A DNA stretch of 16,740 nt from Acidimicrobiia bacterium (lineage in GTDB: Bacteria; Actinomycetota; Acidimicrobiia; Acidimicrobiales; Hopanoidiivorantaceae). The stretch spans positions 1 to 16,740 of the forward strand of contig JAHRAM010000059.1 of assembly GCA_020027305.1 (NCBI GenBank). The letters run 5' to 3'. Below the pieces are notes generated by a model, which was not told the DNA's origin, did no database searches, and saw only the letters and a program-made list of their open reading frames with translations. Within the stretch, counting starts at the first letter, position 1; each line of letters starts with the position of its first letter. Shown piece by piece: positions 8,459 to 16,332 of the stretch. A program made the translations under genes and the position numbers.

Positions 8459-8483
8459 GTTAAAAATTTTCTTTACTTATCCC

Positions 8484-9791
8484 CTAGCCCAACACCAAAA
8501 GGTGACGTTTCTTTTTGCCACGGCCGACAAGGAAGTAGCTAACACTATCTTTACCAGCAATGGGGTTAGCTCCAGAAAAATCACCAACCTTAGTGTTTTC
8601 ACCGTTGATAGAAATCGCACCTTGCTCTAGCTGGCGGCGGGCATCGCTTTTAGATGAACAAAGTTCGGTGGCGACCAGCATTTCAATAAGCGCTTCGTCA
8701 CCCTCTAAGTCAGCCTGGCTAATTTCAGTTTCTGGAACAGCACCCCTCATAGCATCTAGTTCATCACTAGTTGGCACACCCGAACCAAATGCCAACGATG
8801 ATGAAGCCTCTACCTCGCTAGCAACACCTTCGCCATGAACAGCACCCGTAACCCACCTTGCCAAATATTTTTGCACTCCCCTAGCCTCAGGATTTTTCTC
8901 ATGGGATGCCACCACATCATCTAGCTCATCGCAATCTACAAGCGTGAACCAATAAAGAAGCTGGCACGCTGCCTTGTCATCTAAATTGAAAAGATATTGA
9001 TATAGCTCAAACGGTGTAGTCTTTTCAGCATCAAGCCACACCGTGCCATCTGCCGTCTTTCCAAACTTCTGCCCGTCTGCTCGTTCAACCAACGGCCACA
9101 CAAGAGCATGTGCCTGCCCACCCGACTTTCGCCTAATCAAATCTGTGCCAGCGACAATGTTGCCCCACTGATCAGAACCACCAACTTGAAGCACGCACCC
9201 CTCATCTTCATAAAGTTGATAAAAGTCATTTGCCTGAAGCAACATATATGAAAACTCTGTGAAGGAAATTCCATCCTCGCCTTCCATCCTCGCCTTCACC
9301 GATTCTTTTGCCACCATTTGATTAACGGTTGCGTGCTTGCCAACATCTCTTAAGAAATCAAGCAGCGAAGTCTTTTCCGTCCATTGGCGATTGTCTAAGA
9401 AATCGCTTTTTGGAATTTCGGTCAAGTGCTGGATTTGTGCCCGAATGGATTTGAAGTTGTGCTCTAAAGTTTTTTTGTCTAGCAAGTTGCGCTCCTTTGA
9501 CCTTCCACTAGGGTCACCTATCATCCCTGTAGCCCCCCCAACCAATGCAATAGAACGATGCCCTGCCAGCCGAAATCGCTCAAGCATAATAACCCCGAGC
9601 AAGCTCCCAAGGTGAAGGCTGTCACTTGTCGGATCAATCCCTAAATATAACGTGATAGAGCTGGCGTCATCTGAATTGCTGCCACCACTCAATAGCTCCT
9701 CAAGACCTGGCGTGGCATCTGCCACCAAACCCCGCCGCTTCAAATCAGCAAACAAATTAAAGTTGCCCGCTTGCTTTGCTCCCTTATTCAT
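8484..9791 (-). CDS. tyrS: Tyrosyl-tRNA synthetase
   Basis: A class I aminoacyl-tRNA synthetase that charges tRNA-Tyr in the cytoplasm. At 435 residues it has the usual bacterial length. Visible elements: the YLGIDPTSDSLHLGS segment with the HIGH-equivalent HLGS at 60-63, the GGATGMIGDPSGR loop near 85-97, QVGGSDQWGNI in the tyrosine pocket, the KMSKS-equivalent KFGKT at 242-246, and a C-terminal S4 RNA-binding domain (about 365-435) ending in GKKKRHLLVLG. A small hydrophilic insert, GGSNSDDASS, at 36-45 precedes the first active-site strand. The ATG at 9791 places the Rossmann fold correctly, though no good Shine-Dalgarno is seen. A second, broken copy of its 3' end lies at 4912-5025. Confidence 0.97.
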   Translation of the reverse strand: MNKGAKQAGNFNLFADLKRRGLVADATPGLEELLSGGSNSDDASSITLYLGIDPTSDSLHLGSLLGVIMLERFRLAGHRSIALVGGATGMIGDPSGRSKERNLLDKKTLEHNFKSIRAQIQHLTEIPKSDFLDNRQWTEKTSLLDFLRDVGKHATVNQMVAKESVKARMEGEDGISFTEFSYMLLQANDFYQLYEDEGCVLQVGGSDQWGNIVAGTDLIRRKSGGQAHALVWPLVERADGQKFGKTADGTVWLDAEKTTPFELYQYLFNLDDKAACQLLYWFTLVDCDELDDVVASHEKNPEARGVQKYLARWVTGAVHGEGVASEVEASSSLAFGSGVPTSDELDAMRGAVPETEISQADLEGDEALIEMLVATELCSSKSDARRQLEQGAISINGENTKVGDFSGANPIAGKDSVSYFLVGRGKKKRHLLVLG

Positions 9792-9821
9792 CTATGGCTT
9801 TGCGAAATTGGTAAATAGTCG

Positions 9822-9851
9822 TTTATAGGATTGCGATTAGCACTGTGTGGA
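9822..9851 (-). promoter_or_regulatory. Candidate tyrS promoter
   Basis: TCCACA (9846-9851), an 18-bp spacer and TATAAA (9822-9827) on the minus strand would start transcription about 25 nt ahead of the tyrS ATG. The -10 is good and the -35 mediocre. The 109-bp spacer is too short for a T-box leader. Confidence 0.35.
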
Positions 9852-9900
9852 AGTAATGTAAGACAGCATGAACATGAAATAATGTGGCGAGCAATTAGAA

Positions 9901-11103
9901 CTAAATGGGCTGAAGCCTGTTAAGGGCAGAAACATTTTCTAGCAAAATCTTTTTCTTCACATCATCATCAAACTCCTTTAACTCTACAACATAGTCAAGC
10001 GGCTGGGGCATGCCTTCAATGTGTGGCCAATCAGAACCAAAAATAACTCTCTCGGCACCCATATATTCCACGACCTCATAAACATCATCTTCCCAAAATG
10101 GATTCATCCAAACATGCTCGCGAAAAAGCTCTATAGGGTCTTGCTTGAACCAGCCAGGAGTCTTGTTGGCGGTATCTTTCATTTTCTTAAATAGCTGCCC
10201 CAAAAAGTCAGAACCATTTTCAACAGAAGCCACTCGCAAATTAGAAAACCGCTCATAGATTCGCTCAAACGACATCGTAATCAGCCAATCATAAGCAGCC
10301 CGTTCAATGTTGAACCCTTTGATAGACGGTCGATAAGAATTGTTAGATTGATTAACCGCCCCAGCTCGAAACCCATCCACAGCATATCCGTGAGTTGTGT
10401 ATCCGCTGTCGCCAGCATGAATGACCGCACAAATCCCCGCCTCATTTACCCGCGCCCAAAATGGGTCAAACATCTCATTGCCAGGAGACACAGGGCCATT
10501 CTTAGTGAAAACTGCCGCTGGGCGAAGCACAAAATGACGAGCCCCTTTGTCAAGCGCCCACTCAAGTTCTTCAATTGCATAATCAACATCTACGAGCGAA
10601 ATATAAGGCGCCGCAAAAATCTTGTCTTTATAGGCAAAACCCCAATCCTCTTCAATCCAGCGATTGAACCCACGGAACTGAATCATCACCGCCTCAGGGT
10701 CGTCCACCAGCAACTCTTCATATAAAACGCCAAGCGTAGGAAACAACCAAACCGCCTGAATGTCTTGGTTTGCCATCCGCTCAATGCGAGCATCACGATT
10801 TATGTATTCTGGCGGAAGCTCTTCTCTATCTTTAAGATATTCCACAGCCGTCTTCCCCTCTGGGTTGCCCCTGAAATATTTGTGAAGCGCCCCTGGCTTT
10901 GCCACAGGATTAAAAGTGGGATTCACCACAGCGTGGCAAATCTTTCCACCCACCAAATGATATTTTCGTTTGCCCATCTCAACCCACTGAACACATCGGC
11001 TATGCCACTCAGGCGGAACGTGCCGTGTGAAGGCATCTTCTGCCTCATAATAATGGTTGTCAGCATCAAACGGCTGATAGTCAAGTTCTTCTATATCTAC
11101 AAT
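9901..11103 (-). CDS. Amidohydrolase_2 family hydrolase with a non-canonical (ATT) start
   Basis: A TIM-barrel metal-dependent hydrolase of about 400 residues. The first ATG (10977) would remove the whole first barrel strand. The same frame runs upstream without a stop, and 42 further codons encode LDYQPFDADNHYYEAEDAFTR, the family's N-terminal metal motif (D13, D15, H17 counted from the ATT). No in-frame ATG, GTG or TTG exists between 10977 and the upstream TGA at 11176-11178. ATT at 11101-11103, with a weak AGAG six bases upstream, is the best candidate; ATT at 11119-11121 is another. Other motifs: VIHAGD in mid-protein and FGSDWPH with the catalytic Asp near residue 358. It follows the DUF7064/7065-like gene by 29 nt, so reinitiation after that stop is plausible. 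The substrate is unknown. Confidence 0.8.
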   Translation of the reverse strand: MVDIEELDYQPFDADNHYYEAEDAFTRHVPPEWHSRCVQWVEMGKRKYHLVGGKICHAVVNPTFNPVAKPGALHKYFRGNPEGKTAVEYLKDREELPPEYINRDARIERMANQDIQAVWLFPTLGVLYEELLVDDPEAVMIQFRGFNRWIEEDWGFAYKDKIFAAPYISLVDVDYAIEELEWALDKGARHFVLRPAAVFTKNGPVSPGNEMFDPFWARVNEAGICAVIHAGDSGYTTHGYAVDGFRAGAVNQSNNSYRPSIKGFNIERAAYDWLITMSFERIYERFSNLRVASVENGSDFLGQLFKKMKDTANKTPGWFKQDPIELFREHVWMNPFWEDDVYEVVEYMGAERVIFGSDWPHIEGMPQPLDYVVELKEFDDDVKKKILLENVSALNRLQPI

Positions 11104-11132
11104 TCTAAACTCTATTTTAATATTTCGTGGGA

Positions 11133-12266
11133 TTATGCCTTGTAGCCATCGGTGATACCAGTAAAACCAGTTGGCTCATGTGCCCCTAACACAAATTGCT
11201 CTAACACGCCAACCCCCACACGGTTTTCATACATCACTTTGCAATAGCTTTGAATGTGAATGGAACTCCAATCGGTGAAATCAAAATCGTCATAAGCAAT
11301 AGATTCATAGCCCATTTCAAACTCGCCATGATTAGAACCATGCGACCACTGGGGATGAGTATATCCAATGCCCCTCATCCTAAATGTGAAATATTTTTCA
11401 AAGTCAATCTTGTGCTGTTGCCCACCCTTATCAGAAAATATTAAGGTTGCACTTTTCATCTCTCGCCTAGCTGGCTCCCATTCAATGTCGTAGGTAATGT
11501 CAGAAAGCTCCTCACAAATCTTGCTCGTATCAGTTATCGGCGAAAAGGGCTCATCTAGATTTTTCAAAAAGGGAACCAGAAGGGCAGATTCCAACCAGCG
11601 ACTTCCATCTTCATTTTCATGTAAGGCAAGATGAGTGCAAATGTCATCAAAGTGGAGCGGCGCCCACAGCCAAAAAACATGAGGCGTTCGTGCCTCACGA
11701 TTGGTTTGAATTTGCTCGCCAACTCCCCTAACTCCCCATGACCTATCTCTTGTGCCAGAAACCTCTTCGGGCTTGACCTCAATCTCGGTGCCATTCACAG
11801 TGAGGCTCCCTTCCCAGTTTCCCCATTGAGTGAGGCGAGTGTGATCCATAATCAAAATTCCATCATCGCCAACCCTGACTTGCCTAGGCTCTTCAATCAC
11901 TTCAGTCTTGGCGTGTAAAACCAACTCACCAGAAAGCCCTGAGTCGTTTGGCGAGATAGTCACCTTGATTGCGCGCATCGGGGCAAGCACATCTATCTTG
12001 ATTGGGCCGATTTCAGTGGCTCTATCAAGTGGCATCTTCCCAGAAGCAAACACTGAGTGCTGAACTCCATCGTGTGCCACCGAAAAAGCAGCATCCACCA
12101 CGCCTCGAACTGGATAATGCCCCATCGCTGCACCAAAAAACAACTCACCATCAGCCTTATGCCCATTGAAAAAATAACGGTCGTAATGATTGGGGTCGCC
12201 AGTGGCAGGGTGCGCTATTGGGTCAGCAGAGGGATGTATGGGATAGTCGTCAAAGGGCGTAAGCAT
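11133..12266 (-). CDS. Hypothetical beta-rich protein, DUF7064/DUF7065-like
   Basis: A 377-residue protein without signal peptide or membrane segment. It is rich in Trp, Asp and His and has the motif GTRDRSWGVRGVGE at about 171-184, which recalls proteins annotated with DUF7064/DUF7065 and the CrtC/AttH lipocalin-like fold that turn up near steroid- and lipid-catabolic genes in Actinobacteria and Sphingomonads. I recognise the style, not a proven function. A second His/Trp-rich patch, GIGYTHPQWSHGSNHGE, lies near residue 310. The ATG at 12266 has no clear Shine-Dalgarno. It is divergent from the CoA-transferase gene across a 93-bp AT-rich spacer (12267-12359), which must hold both promoters although I cannot assign them, and it leads a two-gene unit with the amidohydrolase behind it. 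Confidence 0.75.
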   Translation of the reverse strand: MLTPFDDYPIHPSADPIAHPATGDPNHYDRYFFNGHKADGELFFGAAMGHYPVRGVVDAAFSVAHDGVQHSVFASGKMPLDRATEIGPIKIDVLAPMRAIKVTISPNDSGLSGELVLHAKTEVIEEPRQVRVGDDGILIMDHTRLTQWGNWEGSLTVNGTEIEVKPEEVSGTRDRSWGVRGVGEQIQTNREARTPHVFWLWAPLHFDDICTHLALHENEDGSRWLESALLVPFLKNLDEPFSPITDTSKICEELSDITYDIEWEPARREMKSATLIFSDKGGQQHKIDFEKYFTFRMRGIGYTHPQWSHGSNHGEFEMGYESIAYDDFDFTDWSSIHIQSYCKVMYENRVGVGVLEQFVLGAHEPTGFTGITDGYKA

Positions 12267-12359
12267 ATATAAAAATTAGCAACTATTTTCTTTTCAGGGT
12301 AATTTGTAATTAAGGATTAAGAAAAAAGGAAATACAAAAAAAGAGGGAAGATAAAAGAG

Positions 12360-15026
12360 ATGGCAAATAAAAAAGATAGCAAAAGCAAAAAAGGGGGACC
12401 GGCGACTGACAATAGCGCCAACAATGAAGCAACTGAGCTTCCGCTTTCTGGCATCCGTGTGGTTGAGCTTGCTGACGGATTAGGTGAGATGTGTGGAAGA
12501 ATGCTTGCTGACTTTGGGGCTGAGGTAATAAAAGTTGAGCCGCCAGAAGGGGCAAGCTCAAGAAAAATGCCACCAATCGTTGGCAAAGATGAAAAAGATG
12601 AAAGCGCCATCAGTTGCTATTTTGAATTCCGCAACTTCAACAAAAAGAGCGTAGTGCTAGATTTAAAAAGTGCCGATGGCAAAAATGCTGACGATAAAAA
12701 TACTACCGATATCGCCAAATTAAAAAACCTGCTGGCAAGCACCGACATCTTAATAGAGTCATTTCAGCCGGGGCAACTAAAAAAACTAGGGCTTGACCCA
12801 GAAGACCTCCAAAAAGAATTTCCTCACCTCATCATCACTTCTGTTACCCCTTTTGGGCAAACTGGCCCATACAGCCAATATCTCGCCACAAGCGATACAT
12901 TATTTTCTATCGGTGGATGGCTGGCACAATCGGGAATTCCAGACAAACCACCCATCACCTCACCTGGATATATGGCTTATGACGTAGCAGGCATCATTGG
13001 ATGTTTTGCCAGCTTGCTAGCCATCATCAAACGGCAACGAACTGGCTGCGGGCAACACATTGATGTCTCGGCTGCTGAATCTTTAAGTCAATGTGGAACT
13101 TGGGGGCTAGTAAATTCAAGCGCCACGATTGGGGCAGGGATGCCTCCAGTCAGAATGCGAACTGGAACAAGCCCACTCTATGCTCTATTTCCTACAGCAG
13201 ACGGCATGGTGCGCCTTGTCATTTTGAACTCCAAGCAATGGGCGGCTATGTATGAATGGCTGGGCAAGCCCGAAGAATTCAGCGACCCAAGTTGGGGGGA
13301 AACCTTCCAGCGAATTGTAAATGCAGATGTTTTGAACCCATATTTCACCCGACTATTTGCAGATATGAAAATGGAAGAGTGTGCTAAAGAAGCTCAAAAA
13401 CGCGGCATCGTGGTTACCCCCCTGCTAAAACCCTCAGACATTATAAAAAATGAACACTTTGTTTCGCGAAATACATTTGTTGAAACTGAAGTAGGTGGCA
13501 GTGCAAGTAGCGCCACAAAAAAAGCTGGCAAGCTGGCGCATAAAACTGGCAAGCTAGCACCCAAAATTGGCAAGCTAGCGCGCGGCTGGATGGAAATCAA
13601 TTCCAAGCAAGTAGGCTTTCGCTCTCCTGCCCCCGCCTTAGGGCAACACCAAGACTCAGTAGATGAAAAACGAGAGCCAGTTAAATTTGACCTTCAACCC
13701 GATGACGAACCAGCCCTAGATGGCCTTAGGGTGATGGATTTCGGGCACGGCGGTGTCGGCGTAGAAGGAAGCAAGCTATTAGCAGAGTATGGGGCTGATG
13801 TTATCAAGCTAGAAACACGCACTTATTTTGATTTCATGCGCGTGGTGCAGATGACAGAAATGACACCTTCATTTGCATCCTCCAGCCGTTCAAAACGTTC
13901 GCTTGGCGTAAACCCCAAGGACCCTCAAGGGCAAAAGATTATCCACGAGTTAGCCAAAATTTCTGACTTAGTCATAGAAAACAACTCCACTGGAACAATG
14001 AAAACCCTAAATGTAGATTATGAAGCGCTAGCAAAAATCAATCCCAAAATCACAATGGCATCTAGTCAAATGATGGGCTCACACGGCGCCTATGGCGATT
14101 GGATTGGATATGGCCCAACTATCTCAACAGTAGGTGGGATTGATTGGCTTTGGGGATTTGACGATGGCGACCCCCCACCTGGAACCTCCCACGTTCATCC
14201 CGACCATATGGCAGGAAGAATATGTGCCATCGCCTGCCTTCTTGGCATTATCAACCGTGAAAAAACTGGCAAGGGATTCCACGCCGAAATGGCGCAGGTA
14301 GAAAACCTCATCAGCACTTTGGGCGACATTTATTTAAAGGAGAGCTTAGAGCCAAACTCCATTTCCCCTCAAGGAAACAATTTCGGTGGAGACTTTGCTG
14401 GCAGAGATGCTGCTTGGGGGCCGTTCAAATGCGCCCTAGATAATGAAAACGATACAAAACCAAAAAATACCAAGCACGTCCCAGAAGATGCCCCGCTAGA
14501 AGAAAACTGGTGTGTGATTTGCGTTCAAAATGATGAGCAATGGCAAGATCTAGTTGAGCTAATGGGAAGCCCCGATTGGGCAAAAGAAGAAATTTTTTCT
14601 ACCAGAGAATCCAGAATCGCCAACCAGCAAAAAGTCATTGATGGCGTGACAGAATGGACTAAAAACTTAACCAGTTATGAGGTGATGGAAAAGTGCCAGA
14701 GCGCTAACATTCCAGCTGGGGCAATGTTATTTTATGATGAGCTAATCACCGACTCACATTATGTGGCACGCGGCTTCCCACTAGAAAAAGAACAACAAGG
14801 GTTGGGAGGAAAAATATTTTTTGAAGGTGCTTCCTTTAAGGCAAGCAACCTGCCCGAACCATATTTCTGTCAAGCACCTGGCCTTGGCGAACACACTCAA
14901 GAGATTTGTAAAGAGCTGCTTCAAATGGATGAATCAGAAATCGCCAAGCTCATTGAGGCTGAGTCATTAGAAGTCGACACAGTCACAAGCGTGGATGGCT
15001 CAGAGGATGCCAAGGTGACGTGGTAA
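12360..15026 (+). CDS. Fused double-domain CaiB/BaiF (family III) CoA-transferase
   Basis: An 888-residue protein carrying two complete family III CoA-transferase modules, which move CoA between carboxylic acids. After a Lys-rich hydrophilic start (1-28), module 1 runs from LSGIRVVELADG (about 30) to PAPALGQH (about 430); module 2 runs from LDGLRVMDFGHG (about 455) to QAPGLGEHTQE (about 860). The Asp expected as nucleophile is present in both: D208 in AYDVAG and D615 in HPDHMAG. Single-module homologues of about 400 residues form interlocked dimers, so the fusion probably folds as an intramolecular dimer with possibly different substrates per half. Extra hydrophilic loops occur at about 100-118 and 695-712, and a 7-residue triplicate at 390-410. 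A GAGGG lies 12 bases ahead of the ATG. rpe follows 19 nt downstream. Confidence 0.92.
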   Translation: MANKKDSKSKKGGPATDNSANNEATELPLSGIRVVELADGLGEMCGRMLADFGAEVIKVEPPEGASSRKMPPIVGKDEKDESAISCYFEFRNFNKKSVVLDLKSADGKNADDKNTTDIAKLKNLLASTDILIESFQPGQLKKLGLDPEDLQKEFPHLIITSVTPFGQTGPYSQYLATSDTLFSIGGWLAQSGIPDKPPITSPGYMAYDVAGIIGCFASLLAIIKRQRTGCGQHIDVSAAESLSQCGTWGLVNSSATIGAGMPPVRMRTGTSPLYALFPTADGMVRLVILNSKQWAAMYEWLGKPEEFSDPSWGETFQRIVNADVLNPYFTRLFADMKMEECAKEAQKRGIVVTPLLKPSDIIKNEHFVSRNTFVETEVGGSASSATKKAGKLAHKTGKLAPKIGKLARGWMEINSKQVGFRSPAPALGQHQDSVDEKREPVKFDLQPDDEPALDGLRVMDFGHGGVGVEGSKLLAEYGADVIKLETRTYFDFMRVVQMTEMTPSFASSSRSKRSLGVNPKDPQGQKIIHELAKISDLVIENNSTGTMKTLNVDYEALAKINPKITMASSQMMGSHGAYGDWIGYGPTISTVGGIDWLWGFDDGDPPPGTSHVHPDHMAGRICAIACLLGIINREKTGKGFHAEMAQVENLISTLGDIYLKESLEPNSISPQGNNFGGDFAGRDAAWGPFKCALDNENDTKPKNTKHVPEDAPLEENWCVICVQNDEQWQDLVELMGSPDWAKEEIFSTRESRIANQQKVIDGVTEWTKNLTSYEVMEKCQSANIPAGAMLFYDELITDSHYVARGFPLEKEQQGLGGKIFFEGASFKASNLPEPYFCQAPGLGEHTQEICKELLQMDESEIAKLIEAESLEVDTVTSVDGSEDAKVTW
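13527..13589 (+). repeat. Three 21-bp tandem repeats inside the CoA-transferase
   Basis: Three in-frame units beginning GGCAAGCT encode GKLAHKT, GKLAPKI and GKLARGW (residues 390-410). They lie where module 1 normally has a short turn before its last beta strand, just ahead of the inter-module linker. The first two units are the most alike; the third decays at its 3' end. A slippage-generated basic insertion is the simplest reading. Confidence 0.8.
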
Positions 15027-15045
15027 ATGGGTGGCATGGTAGTTA

Positions 15046-15825
15046 ATGTCGACTGAAACAAAACTGCTGGCCTCTGTCTTGGGTGCTAACTTTTCAAAGC
15101 TGGGTAGCCAATGTCAAGAGCTAGAAGCTGGTGGAATTGATGGAATTCAATGGGACGTGATGGATGGCCAATTCGTTCCGAATCTAACAATGGGGCCATC
15201 TATAATTTCTTCAATACGGCCACACATAAAAACTTATTTTGAGGCACACCTGATGGTGCTCACCCCCGAAAATATGGCAACTGAATATGTGGAGGCAGGA
15301 TGTGAGCGAATAATCATTCACTATGAGGCATGCCCTGATCTTTCAAAATCAATTACTACCATAAAAGAGGCTCAAAAAAATCTTGGTGAAAATGTTGCCA
15401 CAGAAACCCGTCAAAAGACAACTCCACAAGAATTGCCAGAAATCGGGCTAGCCATCAATCCAGAAACTCCACCAGAAAAGATTGAGCCCTTTGTAGACGA
15501 AATCGATATGGTGCTGGTTATGACTGTAAACCCTGGCTTTGGCGGTCAGTCTTTCATTCCTGAAGCAGTTGAAAAAATTCCCACGATAAGAAAAATGCTA
15601 GATATTTCAGGTGAAAAAATACGGAGCAAAACAAATAATACTAAGGAATTAGGAGACAAGACAACAAGTGAAACAAAAGACATTGAAGTAGATGGGGGCA
15701 TCAACAATGAAACAATTATTTCAGCAAGAGATGCTGGGGCAAACTTGTTTATTGCTGGCAACTATATTTTAAATCACCCAGATGGAATGACACACGCCAT
15801 CTCTGAGCTAAAAAGTTTGATTTAA
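15046..15825 (+). CDS. rpe: Ribulose-phosphate 3-epimerase
   Basis: A TIM-barrel enzyme interconverting ribulose 5-phosphate and xylulose 5-phosphate in the pentose phosphate pathway. Family motifs: ASVLGANFSKL (S10), DVMDGQFVPN (D37), FEAHLMV (H68), VNPGFGGQSF (phosphate loop) and EVDGGIN (D216, the second catalytic Asp). The usual metal ligand His35 is Gln (IQWDVMDG), a variant I believe occurs in actinobacterial homologues. At 259 residues it is about 35-40 longer than usual because of two polar loops, at about 113-130 and 190-212. The ATG at 15046 fits the family N-terminus; it lies 19 nt after the CoA-transferase stop with only a weak GGTGG upstream, so the two are probably co-transcribed. 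It is convergent with the small gene at 15871-16248. Confidence 0.93.
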   Translation: MSTETKLLASVLGANFSKLGSQCQELEAGGIDGIQWDVMDGQFVPNLTMGPSIISSIRPHIKTYFEAHLMVLTPENMATEYVEAGCERIIIHYEACPDLSKSITTIKEAQKNLGENVATETRQKTTPQELPEIGLAINPETPPEKIEPFVDEIDMVLVMTVNPGFGGQSFIPEAVEKIPTIRKMLDISGEKIRSKTNNTKELGDKTTSETKDIEVDGGINNETIISARDAGANLFIAGNYILNHPDGMTHAISELKSLI

Positions 15826-15870
15826 AAACGCCTTTGCCGTTTAGACCACTCAGGTGACTAGGTAGAACTG

Positions 15871-16248
15871 TTAACTGTCTTTGTTGTCAGGTTGCTTGCT
15901 GTTTTTCAACTCACCATTTTGCCCGTCATTTTGTCGTGCATTTTCAATAATCTCTTCAAAGTCTGGGTCGTTAAAATATTTCTTTCCGCCCAACATTCCC
16001 CGAATACTTCTTGGCTCTGACTTATTTGCTTTGCTCTGCAAGTCAAACCAAACTGGTGCAGGGTTCTGACTTTTATCTTGGTCTATGTTTCCAGATTCAA
16101 CTCTAGAGCCTTGAGTTTTTGCCCCCGAAGCATCATCATTGCCACCATCATCATCGTCATTTTTTGGCGGTTCTTTTGTGTGAGCTTCCTTTGAATCCGC
16201 GCGACTCAAATCTTTTTGCTTCTGCCCGAACCATCTAAAAAAAGACAT
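15871..16248 (-). CDS. Small acidic, low-complexity hypothetical protein
   Basis: A 125-residue hydrophilic protein that I do not recognise. It begins MSFFRWFGQKQK (a short amphipathic start), continues with a disordered Asp/Asn/Lys/Ser-rich stretch including DDDDGGNDD (about 32-40), and has one ordered-looking block, PVWFDLQSK to FNDPDFEEIIENAR (about 65-105), before a polar tail. No signal peptide or membrane span. An AGAGGGG lies 12 bases ahead of the ATG, a little far. It follows clpP by 84 nt on the same strand and may be co-transcribed. Because half of it is low complexity, the coding call rests on the central block, the ribosome binding site and the open frame. Confidence 0.6.
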   Translation of the reverse strand: MSFFRWFGQKQKDLSRADSKEAHTKEPPKNDDDDGGNDDASGAKTQGSRVESGNIDQDKSQNPAPVWFDLQSKANKSEPRSIRGMLGGKKYFNDPDFEEIIENARQNDGQNGELKNSKQPDNKDS

Positions 16249-16332
16249 CTTGATTTGTTGCCCCTCTTGGCTTATTTTATTTTTCGCTAATTGTTTTTAC
16301 AGCTATTTTTAGCAACTATCTTTATAGCCAAA

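Noticed and set aside
12274..12290. Shared TTAGCAACTAT near 12274 and near 16309
   Set aside because: An 11-base match in AT-rich DNA at unrelated positions (a divergent spacer and a region behind clpP) is within chance expectation.
15826..15842. Possible terminator between rpe and the convergent small gene
   Set aside because: The stem AAACG/CGTTT is only five pairs with a 7-base loop and overlaps the end of rpe; too weak to call.
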